20,481 nt of DNA from a virus (IMGVR_UViG_3300042475_004839:1-20481); one strand, 5' to 3'. Numbered from the stretch's first letter, positions 7,857 through 15,001 are shown. Numbers and translations: made by a program. Notes: generated by a model not told the origin, from the sequence alone.

Positions 7857-8666
7857 TTAAGCTGCTTCCGCCCGCAGGTAGCTGGGGCGTTCTTTTTGTG
7901 ACCATCTGAGCTGATCACTCACATTGCTCACCAGTTGGCCAAGCCGTGGGCACAGCACCTCGGCGGGTCCGTCCTTGGCCATGCACGCCGTGCAGGCGGT
8001 CACATAGTCAGGGTTGTCGGTCTTGTCGTCCCGCTCCTGCCATGACTCGCCGACCTTCTCGTAGCGTCCATGGTGGATGGGCAAATTGTTCTCCTCGATG
8101 TAGCGCCACACGTCCTCATCGGTGAAGAGGCGGATGGGGAAGACGAGGCTGGCGCTGTCCAGATTGCGCGCCACATCGGTGCGGATCGTGATGTCGCCGT
8201 AGACCGCATCCGTATCGCTCGCCTTGTGGCCATGGAACATCGCATCCCACGGCCAGTTGAACGTGCCGGTCGGCCGCTGGTAGATGTCCGCAAGTCCGCA
8301 GACAAAGTCCTCGCCGTCCTTCGGGGCGCGGATGCCGGTCGGCAGCATATTGTAGCGGGCGCCGATCTGGTAGTATCCGGCGATCTCCACCTCGCCCCCG
8401 CCGTCCTGCACCATCGTGGCCGAGGGCGGGAAATCGTAGACGCGCAGTCCGTAGTGCTGGATCACCGCATCGGCGAACCGATACTTGTGCGGCTGCCAAG
8501 GCTCGCGGTGGAAGACAACCGGCAAGTCATCCCGGTGACGCCGCACCAAGTCCAGCACCACCATGCTATCCTTGCCGAAAGAGCAAGCGATGCACGGATT
8601 GCCAAACTCAACGAGCGACTGCTCAATGAGCCGGTGGGCGTAAGAGACTTTGTCTTCGTAGGTCAT
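7857..8666 (-). CDS. PAPS reductase-family (PP-loop ATPase) enzyme, 269 aa
   Basis: Member of the phosphoadenosine phosphosulfate reductase / adenine nucleotide alpha-hydrolase family. The PP-loop is plain at residues 28-36 (CSFGKDSMV; K32, D33, S34), and the family's C-terminal signature FTDEDVWRYIEENNLPI occurs at 181-197. Cysteines at 25, 28, 123, 225, 228 and 239, including C-TAC-TAC spacing at 225-228, could bind a metal or Fe-S cluster; the short Cys tail motif of true CysH-type assimilatory enzymes is not obvious. The start overlaps the upstream stop as TAATG. Phage relatives are commonly annotated as PAPS reductases but most have no proven substrate; sulfur transfer to DNA or RNA (DndC or tRNA-type reactions) is possible. 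It is the only metabolic-type gene here and lies inside the internal virion protein cluster, like a cargo gene. Family call firm, reaction unknown. Confidence 0.85.
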   Translation of the reverse strand: MTYEDKVSYAHRLIEQSLVEFGNPCIACSFGKDSMVVLDLVRRHRDDLPVVFHREPWQPHKYRFADAVIQHYGLRVYDFPPSATMVQDGGGEVEIAGYYQIGARYNMLPTGIRAPKDGEDFVCGLADIYQRPTGTFNWPWDAMFHGHKASDTDAVYGDITIRTDVARNLDSASLVFPIRLFTDEDVWRYIEENNLPIHHGRYEKVGESWQERDDKTDNPDYVTACTACMAKDGPAEVLCPRLGQLVSNVSDQLRWSQKERPSYLRAEAA

Positions 8667-9535
8667 TAGAAAGAAACGCCGCCGAGGGCCATGCCCATGC
8701 CGACCGAGCCGAGGCCAGAGGCCACACCGCCGCCGATCCCGCCGAGCATGCCCATCATGCCTGCGTTTTGCTGCGCACCGGCCTGCATCGCCGCAGCCTG
8801 CATGGCGGCGTTATTGTTAAGCGCAGAATTTCTCAAGCTCATCCCCATATTCGTGTTGAAGCTGCTTACGTTGCCACTTTGCTGGAGCGAGTTGTTAAAG
8901 ATGTTACTCACCTGATTCTGCGAGGTGCGCAGTGTGTCGCCGCCGAGGCCGAAGGCGGGTCCGAGCGCCTGACGATATGGATCTGTCTCCATATACATCC
9001 CGCCGAGACCAATCCGCCGCTGACGCCGCGCCAGATCCATCTGGTTCACGCCAGCCGCAAACCCACGGCGCGCATCCAAACGCTGTTGCCCATAGGCATC
9101 GCGGTTGAGGATTTCCGCCGCGCTGCTACCCATCGAGGTGCTGAGACCGCGAGCGGCAAATGCCGCGCGCGCAGACTGCGAGGCTTCGCGCTGCTGCTCC
9201 GGTGAGAGCGAGCGGCCGAGCGCGAGTTCAGACTCCGCATCCCGCTGGAGCTGCGCCTCAATGGCATTAGGCGCGGACGCCGCTTGCAGCTCCTCGCCGA
9301 CAACGCCGCGAGCGCGCTGGAGGTATTCGTTGTTGAGACGACCGGCGAGCTGGTCGGCGGTGCCGAACTGCATGTTGATGTATTGCGGATAAAGCCGCTT
9401 GATCGACTCCTCTTCGGCGGCGATCTGTGCATTGGCCACGCGGATCGACGCGGCGGCCATTTTATCGTAGTCAATCGGCGCGGGCGCCGCTGGCACTGGT
9501 TGTGGCGCGGGCGCGCTTGGTCCTTTTCCTCCCAT
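8666..9535 (-). CDS. Putative internal virion / ejection protein, 289 aa
   Basis: The ATG at 9533-9535 follows CAGGAGGATAATACT, the strongest Shine-Dalgarno of the window. A Pro/Ala-rich N-terminus (GPSAPAPQPVPAAPAP, residues 5-20) is followed by long alpha-helical stretches rich in Ala, Gln, Arg and Glu (about 25-185). A C-terminal 70-residue part is rich in Asn, Ala, Met and Gly and ends in a glycine-rich hydrophobic stretch (GMLGGIGGGVASGLGSVGMG). Helical proteins with such a Gly-rich hydrophobic tail are typical of the DNA-ejection (internal core) proteins of podoviruses, although no specific family is certain. The last base of the stop is shared with the next start (TAATG). It follows the tail genes and precedes the other internal virion-like genes, which fits a role inside the head or in DNA ejection. 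Confidence 0.6.
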   Translation of the reverse strand: MGGKGPSAPAPQPVPAAPAPIDYDKMAAASIRVANAQIAAEEESIKRLYPQYINMQFGTADQLAGRLNNEYLQRARGVVGEELQAASAPNAIEAQLQRDAESELALGRSLSPEQQREASQSARAAFAARGLSTSMGSSAAEILNRDAYGQQRLDARRGFAAGVNQMDLARRQRRIGLGGMYMETDPYRQALGPAFGLGGDTLRTSQNQVSNIFNNSLQQSGNVSSFNTNMGMSLRNSALNNNAAMQAAAMQAGAQQNAGMMGMLGGIGGGVASGLGSVGMGMALGGVSF

Positions 9536-9539
9536 AGTA

Positions 9540-9884
9540 TTATCCTCCTGTTTTGCTAATTAGTTTGTTCCAATCGTAGACTCGCGGCTCAAAGCTGCCC
9601 CTGCGGCACCATGCCGCGTATTGCTGCGGATGCGGCGCCACGCGCATAAACTCCCTAACAGGGTTTGCGCGGCCAGCAGCAGCAGCCAAAGTGACGAACC
9701 AACAATTTGGCTCGCCGCTTTCAAAGGCTTGATCCTCCGCGTTCCACCGCAACTCCGAGGCGAGCAGAAACACTTCCGGCGTGGCGTGGACTAAGCCGGA
9801 CGACAGATGCTCGCCGACAAGCTCCCAGAAGTCTTGCGTCGAGTGGTTGTCCCACCAGTGTTTTGCCTTTTGCCATGGGGTCAT
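9540..9884 (-). CDS. Hypothetical phage protein, 114 aa
   Basis: The start is placed at the ATG 9882-9884 (MTPWQKAKHWWDNHS), 2 bases after the stop of the collar protein; the longer frame begins with TTG inside that gene and is less likely. No Shine-Dalgarno is seen, so translation probably depends on coupling. The protein is small, soluble-looking and rich in Trp (HWW, DFWEL, LRWN, NCWF, AAWC, DWNK). No domain or motif is recognised. It lies between the tail-collar gene and the first ejection-type gene, 4 bases before the latter's coding region, so it is part of the virion operon. It could be an assembly factor or minor component; the sequence does not say. Confidence 0.6.
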   Translation of the reverse strand: MTPWQKAKHWWDNHSTQDFWELVGEHLSSGLVHATPEVFLLASELRWNAEDQAFESGEPNCWFVTLAAAAGRANPVREFMRVAPHPQQYAAWCRRGSFEPRVYDWNKLISKTGG

Positions 9885-9886
9885 GC

Positions 9887-10549
9887 TTAGAACTTGATGC
9901 AATAGAGCATGGCAATGTTCTTCGGGCGGGTTTCGGTGCCGCCGGTTGCCGCTAAAAAGTCCCTGCCATAATCGGCATTGTCGCCCCCAACAGCAATCGA
10001 GTTAGTGGTCACTCCAGTTCTTCCGTAAAGGTAGGTAAGCGCAGCGCCGTGCGTATGGCTTTTTAGTTCATCCGCCTGCTTCGCTCCAAACGTCCCAGAC
10101 GCAGTGCCGTCGCTATTGGTTCCGCTGCCGCGCACAAAGATGCCGCGCAGGTCTGGCAAGGCGAAAGTCGTGCTGCCGTCGCCCACACCGTAGGTCGTGC
10201 CGATAGCGGCAAAGAGCGCGGCGTAGGTGCTGCGGCTTACTGCGGTGCCGTCTGCTGCCAGCCAGCCAGCGGGGGCGCTGTTCATGGCGAAGGCTTGGAC
10301 GGCACCAGCCGGAACAAGCGACTGCTGCACAGCGGTGACGAGCTTGGCCAAAGTTACGTTGCCGTCCAGAATGTTTGCCGTGGCAACGGTTATGGCTGTC
10401 GGAAGGGCGCCTGTGGCCAGTTTGCTTAGTCCAATCGCCGCATCGCTCTTGATGTCGGCGTTGACGATCTCGCTGACTGTGCGGGCGTTGTTTAGCTTGG
10501 TCGGGGTGACGGTGTCGCCGCTAGTGAATGTGTATGCGTAGGAGGCCAT
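9887..10549 (-). CDS. Tail fibre protein with phage tail-collar domain, 220 aa
   Basis: A typical phage tail-collar domain occupies residues ~80-141: VPAGAVQAFAMNSAPAGWL, then a Y-A-x-L-F-A-x-I-G-T-x-Y-G stretch, and TFALPDLRGIFVRG. The C-terminus ETRPKNIAMLYCIKF (206-220) is also characteristic of these fibre tips. The N-terminal ~75 residues are a low-complexity repeat-like fibre segment (IKSDAAIGLSKLATGALP, GNVTLAKLVTA). It is probably a distal fibre or spike protein for host recognition. No Shine-Dalgarno: the start is preceded by four 7-base repeats (10556-10583) ending 6 bases before the ATG. It follows the nozzle-like protein. Confidence 0.88.
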   Translation of the reverse strand: MASYAYTFTSGDTVTPTKLNNARTVSEIVNADIKSDAAIGLSKLATGALPTAITVATANILDGNVTLAKLVTAVQQSLVPAGAVQAFAMNSAPAGWLAADGTAVSRSTYAALFAAIGTTYGVGDGSTTFALPDLRGIFVRGSGTNSDGTASGTFGAKQADELKSHTHGAALTYLYGRTGVTTNSIAVGGDNADYGRDFLAATGGTETRPKNIAMLYCIKF

Positions 10550-10555
10550 AGGGTA

Positions 10556-10583
10556 GTTGAGAGATGAGGGTTGAGCGTTGAGA
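10556..10583 (-). repeat. Heptad repeat (YCTCAAC)4 upstream of the tail-collar gene
   Basis: On the coding strand four 7-base units read TCTCAAC, GCTCAAC, CCTCATC, TCTCAAC. The array fills almost the whole gap between the stop of the nozzle-like gene (10586) and the start of the collar gene, leaving a 6-base spacer (TACCCT). No Shine-Dalgarno is present. Confidence 0.85.
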
Positions 10584-10585
10584 GA

Positions 10586-12706
10586 TTAGGCGGCAGAGCG
10601 CGTTTCCGTAGGCGGTAGCGACTTGGGCGAGGCTTCGATGCTGGCGCTGCGGATCTCCGGTCGGCCGTTGGATGTTTCGTAAATGACTTCGGCGCTGTGC
10701 GCTTTGTAGCGCACCGGAGATTTCATATTGTAGTCCTCGCTGGTCGCGTTGCTGTTGGTCAGCGTTCCGATGGTTGTTTCAGTGTCAGGGTTGATCGTGC
10801 TGATCTTGGTTGTGACGCTGGCGCCTGCGGGAATGACGACATCGGCGATGGTGCGGAGGAAGCGTTTGCTGTGCATATCTCCAAAGTCGTAGCGGCGGGT
10901 CCGGATGCTGCCGGTGATGGGGCTGGTGCCCGCGTTGACTGCGTTGTCGTCCAGTGCGGTGTTCTCTTGTTCCAGCAAATACAGGTTGCCGGAGCGCGGC
11001 ACCGAGAAGACGCGGCGCTGGTTGTCGTAGGTTCCGACGAGGATCTGGTTGACCGATGCGCTGCTCGGATAGATGTCGCGGTATTCCCATTGAGAATTTA
11101 AGGCATTCCAAGCAATGACCAACTGGTTGCCGTCCAAGGGGTCTGTGCTGGTAGGAAGCGCAACGAGATACCTGTTGTTGTGCCAGATGCCGAAGGCGCT
11201 GCGCTCTACGCGGCTCTGCACCACTTGGCTGAAAAGGTCGGCGATGGGTTCGCTGAGAGGCTTGGTATCGCCGCGAACTTTGAGGTCGAGGGCGCGGTCT
11301 AGGCGGTAGATACCGGCGTCACTGAGGAAGAAGACAAAGTTACCGGCGGTGACGATGGTGTTGCGGGCGCTGCATCCGATCTCGTTGGTCAGGAGCGTGA
11401 GTTGCGAGACCGGAGTGTCTACGGAAAAGTCGCTGCCATCGGTTGAGGCGAATTGATTGAGCGTGGCGAGCCAGATGCTTTTGCGGCAGAAGACGAGTGC
11501 TTGGCCTTCGACCCATGGGTGGACGGCGACAATGCGGTCATCACCACCTGCGCCTGCGCGGAAGCTGTTCCAGAAAGGGTCGTAGAGGTCAGGGTCGAGA
11601 ACGTCGCTGATCGCCACGGTGTCGCGGTTCTTTGCAATCCAGAGGCGGTTGTTGTGGTAGCTGGCCCAGCCGACACTCGGCATGGTCGTGTAGGTCACAC
11701 CTGCGGCGGGAACGCCTGCGGTGGCGCGGGTGAAGTTGCCGCTGCCGCCGTCCCAGTAGATCGGCGGCTTTGTTCTCCGCACCTTGATCGTGGCGGCGGC
11801 ATGCGTGGCGGTGCCGCTCGGCACAGTGATCGTAAATGAATCTGTGGCGGCCGTTTGGATGTCGTATTCGTGTCCGTCGAAGGCGGGCGTCGTGCTGCCT
11901 TCGATGCGGACACGGGCGCCAGCCGGATAGCCATGGGCCGTGACGTTGACTGTGGCCGTGGTCGAGGAAACGGTAATGCCGGAGGCAGTCGTCAGCTTTT
12001 CCTCATAGCCGGTGGCGGAGCGAGAGGCTTCGCGGAGGATATACAAGCGATCAAAGGCTTGTAGCACGCTGACAGTGTCGGTGCCTTCGATCTTCTCGGC
12101 GGGGCTGGTCGGGTAGGTTTTAACTACTGGCGATTGTCCCTGCCGGTAAAGCGTGGCGCTGTCTGATCCGGCGAGCACGATAAATTCGTTGGCGTTGTCG
12201 TAGTTCTGGCTGGCGAACACTCCGGCGGCATACAGTCCGCCGTCGTAGCTGTCGCGCACTTCGGGGCCGTTGTTGGCGATGATGGTGCCGGTGGCCGGTG
12301 TCGCGGGGCTGCCGCTGACGGTGTAGGTGAAAGTATTGGCGTCCGTCACAGTGACGATGAAGTCGCCGTTGTAGTCCGTCTGCACGGCGCCACGGATGTT
12401 CACCTGGTCGCCGGTCGTGAATCCGTGGGCGGTGGCGGTGACGGTCGCGGTGGTCGAGGCTCGGGTGATCGAGGTGACAGTCCTGTCGGTGCCGAGGGTA
12501 AAGTCGAGAGTCAGCGGGGCGCCGGTCGTGCCGATGGTGTCCGTTAGGCGCTTGCTGCCCTTGCGGGTTTGTGCAACGCCCCTGTCCAAGCGCATGTTGA
12601 CCGAGTCTTGCAGCATTCCGGCGGGAAGCGTCAGCGGGTTCAAGCGGCTGGCGAAGCCGATGAAGCCGTTGTCGCCGTCGCGCTGGACTGGAGATTCGAG
12701 GGACAT
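10586..12706 (-). CDS. Tail nozzle / tubular protein (T7 gp12-like), 706 aa
   Basis: Large beta-rich protein in the place of a podovirus nozzle protein. The N-terminal signature (GFASRLNPLTLPAGMLQDSV, then NMRLDRGVAQTRKGSKRL) is characteristic of this phage tail family, which recognises a subset of the genome as 'tail tubular B' type. Two copies of a ~65-residue beta domain occur at residues 79-143 and 243-309: both have the pattern STTATV-x-T-A-H-G-[FY]-x-[TA]-G, then x-FTITV or TFTYTV. The middle and C-terminal parts (from ~330: NNRLWIAKNRDTVAISDV, AVHPWVEGQALVFCRKSIW, FFLSDAGIYRLD) look like a beta-propeller. No fold is proven; identity is inferred from the N-terminus, size and position between the lysis cassette and the collar fibre. 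Stop TAA at 10586-10588 borders a heptad repeat. Confidence 0.75.
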   Translation of the reverse strand: MSLESPVQRDGDNGFIGFASRLNPLTLPAGMLQDSVNMRLDRGVAQTRKGSKRLTDTIGTTGAPLTLDFTLGTDRTVTSITRASTTATVTATAHGFTTGDQVNIRGAVQTDYNGDFIVTVTDANTFTYTVSGSPATPATGTIIANNGPEVRDSYDGGLYAAGVFASQNYDNANEFIVLAGSDSATLYRQGQSPVVKTYPTSPAEKIEGTDTVSVLQAFDRLYILREASRSATGYEEKLTTASGITVSSTTATVNVTAHGYPAGARVRIEGSTTPAFDGHEYDIQTAATDSFTITVPSGTATHAAATIKVRRTKPPIYWDGGSGNFTRATAGVPAAGVTYTTMPSVGWASYHNNRLWIAKNRDTVAISDVLDPDLYDPFWNSFRAGAGGDDRIVAVHPWVEGQALVFCRKSIWLATLNQFASTDGSDFSVDTPVSQLTLLTNEIGCSARNTIVTAGNFVFFLSDAGIYRLDRALDLKVRGDTKPLSEPIADLFSQVVQSRVERSAFGIWHNNRYLVALPTSTDPLDGNQLVIAWNALNSQWEYRDIYPSSASVNQILVGTYDNQRRVFSVPRSGNLYLLEQENTALDDNAVNAGTSPITGSIRTRRYDFGDMHSKRFLRTIADVVIPAGASVTTKISTINPDTETTIGTLTNSNATSEDYNMKSPVRYKAHSAEVIYETSNGRPEIRSASIEASPKSLPPTETRSAA

Positions 12707-12710
12707 GGGG

Positions 12711-12741
12711 AAGTTGGCAGTCGTCAGTTAGCAGGCGTCAG
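12711..12741 (-). repeat. Short imperfect repeat at the amidase / nozzle-gene junction
   Basis: The coding strand reads CTGACGCCTGCTAACTGACG, then ACTGCCAACTT, with near-repeats of CTGACG/CTAACTGACGACTG. The last codons and the TGA stop of the amidase gene (12724-12726) lie inside it. It is weaker than the other junction repeats. Confidence 0.4.
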
Positions 12742-13320
12742 GGCAGAACGGAGTCTGCTTTTGAACCGCGCTGCATCACCGGGGGAGATGTCGGTTTTGC
12801 GGGTTGGGGCGACTTGTTGGTGGGTGAGGACGAGGTTCAGCGGGATGTTCCACTTCTTCATGCGGGGGACCAGGTATTCGAGGGCGCTGTTCATGGCGGC
12901 TTCGCCCAGCGGGTCTTCGTAGGTGTTGCCGTCCCAGGCCACGCCGAGGCTCCAACTGTTGAGATCGGAGCGGCCCTGCCACGAGCTGCGGCCGGCGTGC
13001 CAGCAGCGGTCGGTGTCGTTGGCGAAGACGGTGCGGCGGCCGTCGCGGGCGATGAGGACGTGGTAGCTCACCTTACTTGCGGGGTTGGTGATCCAGGCGC
13101 AGCTGCCCCGGTAGCTGCCGTCCGAATGATGCAGGACGACGGCTTGCGGCTTGATGCGGTTGGCTTGTTTGTTCGGCGTGCTGAGACGGCGTTCGTCGTA
13201 GGTCGTCAGCGGTGGCTCGACGGTGAAGCTCGTTGTGGATGCGGAGGGCAAATTCGGCGAGGCCGGCGCTGGGGTAGCGTCGGATTTGTTGCCAAAGATT
13301 CTCTTGATCCAGGTCCACAT
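12724..13320 (-). CDS. N-acetylmuramoyl-L-alanine amidase (endolysin), 198 aa
   Basis: Zinc-dependent Amidase_2 / T7 lysozyme-like enzyme that cleaves the bond between MurNAc and L-Ala in peptidoglycan at lysis. Visible catalytic features are VVLHHSDGSY (first ligand H64 or H65), KVSYHVLI with the Tyr of the family (Y86), a CWHAG box (H108), LTHQQV (H167) and RKTDISPGDAARF (K175, D177), in the order and spacing of T7 lysozyme's His, Tyr, His, Lys, Cys/Asp set. The first ~55 residues (MWTWIKRIFG, then a Pro/Ala/Ser-rich spacer) may be a membrane-near N-terminal part or a SAR-like leader, but are not a typical signal peptide. The gene closes the lysis cassette, next to the small lipoprotein and membrane-protein genes. 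The stop is embedded in a junction repeat. Confidence 0.9.
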   Translation of the reverse strand: MWTWIKRIFGNKSDATPAPASPNLPSASTTSFTVEPPLTTYDERRLSTPNKQANRIKPQAVVLHHSDGSYRGSCAWITNPASKVSYHVLIARDGRRTVFANDTDRCWHAGRSSWQGRSDLNSWSLGVAWDGNTYEDPLGEAAMNSALEYLVPRMKKWNIPLNLVLTHQQVAPTRKTDISPGDAARFKSRLRSALTPAN

Positions 13321-13323
13321 GGG

Positions 13324-13500
13324 TTATTTCGCGTAGCCTTTGGTGCTCGGTGTGACGGTCACGGTGGCCTGCTGCTTCACGAAGTCGTAGCCGAGCGTCA
13401 CGCAACCGCTCATCGACAGGGCGATGAGCGCGAGGGCTGAGACTTGGAGGCAGCGGCGGGTCCGGAGGCCCCGCCCTACCTGGTCGGCTTGCGGTTTCAT
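13324..13500 (-). CDS. Small lipoprotein (Rz1-like outer spanin candidate), 58 aa
   Basis: A 58-residue frame starting at ATG 13498-13500. After a basic n-region (KPQADQVGRGLRTRRCLQ) comes a hydrophobic stretch (VSALALIALSM) and a lipobox-type ending SGC at C33, then a short Thr/Val/Lys-rich mature part (VTLGYDFVKQQATVTVTPST and on). This is the layout of a lipoprotein, and its place just before the amidase gene suits an outer spanin, but no inner spanin partner is seen in overlap, and the mature part is only ~26 residues. A GC-rich hairpin (13455-13475) lies in the n-region coding sequence. The hydrophobic-plus-Cys structure is direct; the spanin role is inferred. Confidence 0.6.
   Translation of the reverse strand: MKPQADQVGRGLRTRRCLQVSALALIALSMSGCVTLGYDFVKQQATVTVTPSTKGYAK
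13455..13475. repeat. GC-rich inverted repeat within the lipoprotein gene
   Basis: Six-base arms GGCGGG (13455-13460) and CCCGCC (13470-13475) enclose a 9-base loop; the loop contains the palindrome TCCGGA. It encodes the unusually Arg-rich n-region of the lipoprotein, so it may be a short inserted palindromic element. Other copies do not occur in this window. Confidence 0.45.
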
Positions 13501-13508
13501 CTTTCGTC

Positions 13509-13682
13509 TTAGAGCCGGGCGTCGTTATCCTTCGCAACAATTAGTCCCCAGCCGGCGGTGATCGCGGCGAGGTGCATGGCGAGGTCGCCGACGGGCGTGC
13601 CTTCGAGGACGCTCTTCACCACGGTCAAAGCCGAGATGAGGATGGTGGTAACTCCGAGGATGGTCGTTTTGATATTACGCAT
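13509..13682 (-). CDS. Small membrane protein of the lysis cassette (holin-like), 57 aa
   Basis: Reads MRNIKTTILGVTTILISALT, VVKSVLEGTPVGDLAMHLAA, ITAGWGLIVAKDNDARL. Two hydrophobic stretches (residues ~5-24 and ~33-50) suggest two membrane segments. The end GWGLIVAKDNDA is common in small phage membrane proteins next to endolysins. The ATG at 13680-13682 has AAGGA about 10 bases upstream, supplied by a 9-base repeat. It lies between the other small membrane protein and the lipoprotein gene, within the lysis cassette. It may be a holin or antiholin; this cannot be decided from sequence. Confidence 0.65.
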   Translation of the reverse strand: MRNIKTTILGVTTILISALTVVKSVLEGTPVGDLAMHLAAITAGWGLIVAKDNDARL

Positions 13683-13686
13683 AATG

Positions 13687-13905
13687 TTATTCCTTCGTTT
13701 GCTTCGTTAGCTTTTGTTTATTTCTGAGGTCGTGGAGGACCGAAATTAGGGTGACTACGCCGACGGCGAGGCCGACACATAGACCGGCGACTCGCAGGGT
13801 TGTCTCTAAATGGGGCAGCATGCTGAAGGCCGAGGAGCCGAGGGATGTGACCGTGCCGATCACGCCCTTCTCGGTTGTTGAAAAATGTGTGTGCCAATAC
13901 GTCAT
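13687..13905 (-). CDS. Small membrane protein (holin candidate), 72 aa
   Basis: One clear membrane segment at residues ~37-58 (LRVAGLCVGLAVGVVTLISV), followed by a basic tail, DLRNKQKLTKQTKE. The size and topology fit a holin, and it starts the lysis group that goes on with the 57-residue membrane protein, the lipoprotein and the amidase. The start overlaps the upstream stop as ATGA (13902-13905); there is no Shine-Dalgarno but a heptad repeat ends 6 bases before the ATG. The last residues KLTKQTKE and the TAA are coded by tandem 9-base repeats (AAGCTAACG, AAGCAAACG, AAGGAATAA), so the natural end of the gene has run into a repeat. Role inferred. Confidence 0.6.
   Translation of the reverse strand: MTYWHTHFSTTEKGVIGTVTSLGSSAFSMLPHLETTLRVAGLCVGLAVGVVTLISVLHDLRNKQKLTKQTKE
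13692..13717 (-). repeat. Nonamer repeat (AAGCTAACG-type) at the holin-gene 3' end
   Basis: The coding strand reads AAAAGCTAACGAAGCAAACG then AAGGA. It is the same sequence as at 15512-15537, with small changes. It codes the C-terminus of the 72-residue protein and provides the AAGGA in front of the next gene. Confidence 0.75.
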
Positions 13906-14252
13906 GGGGCAGTTGAGGGTTGCGAGATGAGGGTTGAGAGTTGTTCTTCCGTCAGTTGTTCGACGCCGGCGATCTCGCCTGCGTCAAAGGCGGCGGCGAG
14001 GTCGGCTTGCCAGAGGCAGCGAAACGCGAGGCGTCCGTCTGTGAGCGGTTGGCCGGTGATCGTGCCGTCCGTGAGGCTGGCGGCGCGGATGCGGGTCTTC
14101 TCGGCGTCGTCCCAGTGCCCGCCGATGGTGAGGATGCTGCGTCCGGCGTCGGGCAGTTCTTCGCCATACTGCGCGAGGAGGTCGGGGAACATCGTGCCTA
14201 CCGCTTCGGCGGGCACGGCGATGATGCGTTCGGTGGTCTCGAAGTTGCTCAT
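13902..14252 (-). CDS. Hypothetical phage protein, 116 aa
   Basis: Start ATG at 14250-14252 overlaps the stop of the lectin-like gene by 4 bases (ATGA), and its own TGA overlaps the next gene in the same way. The protein is soluble and acidic, with no membrane segment or known motif (SNFETTERIIAVPAEAVGTM, a middle IRAASLTDGTITGQPLTDGR). The last residues, EQLSTLISQPSTAP, are translated from heptad repeats, suggesting the original 3' end was lost or extended. Between a fibre-like protein and the lysis genes; its function is unknown, with fibre chaperone or lysis regulator as speculation only. Confidence 0.6.
   Translation of the reverse strand: MSNFETTERIIAVPAEAVGTMFPDLLAQYGEELPDAGRSILTIGGHWDDAEKTRIRAASLTDGTITGQPLTDGRLAFRCLWQADLAAAFDAGEIAGVEQLTEEQLSTLISQPSTAP
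13912..13939 (-). repeat. Heptad repeat (YCTCAAC)4 upstream of the holin candidate
   Basis: Four units on the coding strand: TCTCAAC, CCTCATC, TCGCAAC, CCTCAAC, then a 6-base spacer TGCCCC and the ATG. The array lies inside the coding sequence of the preceding gene, which reads it as part of its C-terminus. Confidence 0.85.
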
Positions 14253-15001
14253 GGTAAGCCGAGGCCGGTGCCGAGGGTGGCGCGGTAGAGGTTGTTGACG
14301 CTTAAATATTGCGTGGTTGTTAGCTCTGTTGCGAACACCGCATAAAACGCCATCACGCCCGAATAGAATTGAGTGGAACTGCCTAGGTCTCTCGCCGCTA
14401 ACATCGTGAAAGTGTTTTCGCTGGCGACAACTGCGTTGCCAGAAACTATTGAGGCGCTTGTAGTGTTTAGAAACGAGAAAGATGCGTTTGGCCGGTTGTA
14501 AAGCGCGGCCGACATCTTGAACTGTCCTGCTGAGGTAAAATCTCTAAATTTTCCTTGCAGTGCTCCATCTCCAAAAAGCGCGGCATCGTCCCTAAAGCGC
14601 GTTCCCTTGGTATTTACATTACTAAGGTTTCCGCCGTAACACCGAGTAACGCTAGTGGTAGTGCTGTTTGAAACGACAATGTGAGCCTGCGCTCCTCCTG
14701 AGATAACCCACGATGTTCTTATGTCGCCATTTGCCGAGTTGGTGACCCCATCCAACCCCCAAGTCGGCCCATTGGTCAGCGTCCCATCAAACGTCCCCAG
14801 CCCACCCAGCGAATACGCCGTGGTGCCGGTGCCAGCGTTTTGCTCCGAGCGAAGGGGCCAGCAGACCATGCTTTCCCACAATCCGAGATCCTTCACGCCG
14901 CGCACGAAGGCATTGATGGCAGCGCGGTCGGTCGCTCCACTGCGGGCGCAGAAGGCGGCGGCATCCGGGTCGGTGCGGCGGACTGTGAAGGGAAGCGGCA
15001 T
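14249..15001 (-). CDS. Lectin-like (LamG/concanavalin-type) fibre protein, 250 aa
   Basis: An N-terminal module (FTVRRTDPDAAAFCARSG, ATDRAAINAFVRGVKDLGLW, then WPLRSEQNAGTGTTAYSLGG) of a kind seen in phage fibre and lectin-like proteins precedes a beta-rich part. That part has repeated short strands and Asn/Thr/Ser-rich loops and ends with YSGVMAFYAVFATELTTTQY, LSVNNLYRATLGTGLGLP, which is characteristic of concanavalin A-like phage proteins. It is probably a fibre or appendage component that binds carbohydrate. The neighbours are virion genes and the lysis cassette. The lectin fold is judged from sequence pattern only. Confidence 0.68.
   Translation of the reverse strand: MPLPFTVRRTDPDAAAFCARSGATDRAAINAFVRGVKDLGLWESMVCWPLRSEQNAGTGTTAYSLGGLGTFDGTLTNGPTWGLDGVTNSANGDIRTSWVISGGAQAHIVVSNSTTTSVTRCYGGNLSNVNTKGTRFRDDAALFGDGALQGKFRDFTSAGQFKMSAALYNRPNASFSFLNTTSASIVSGNAVVASENTFTMLAARDLGSSTQFYSGVMAFYAVFATELTTTQYLSVNNLYRATLGTGLGLP

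Noticed and set aside
9885-9902. TTG start for the 114-aa protein
   Set aside because: It lies inside the collar gene, and an ATG two bases after that gene's stop is a better start.
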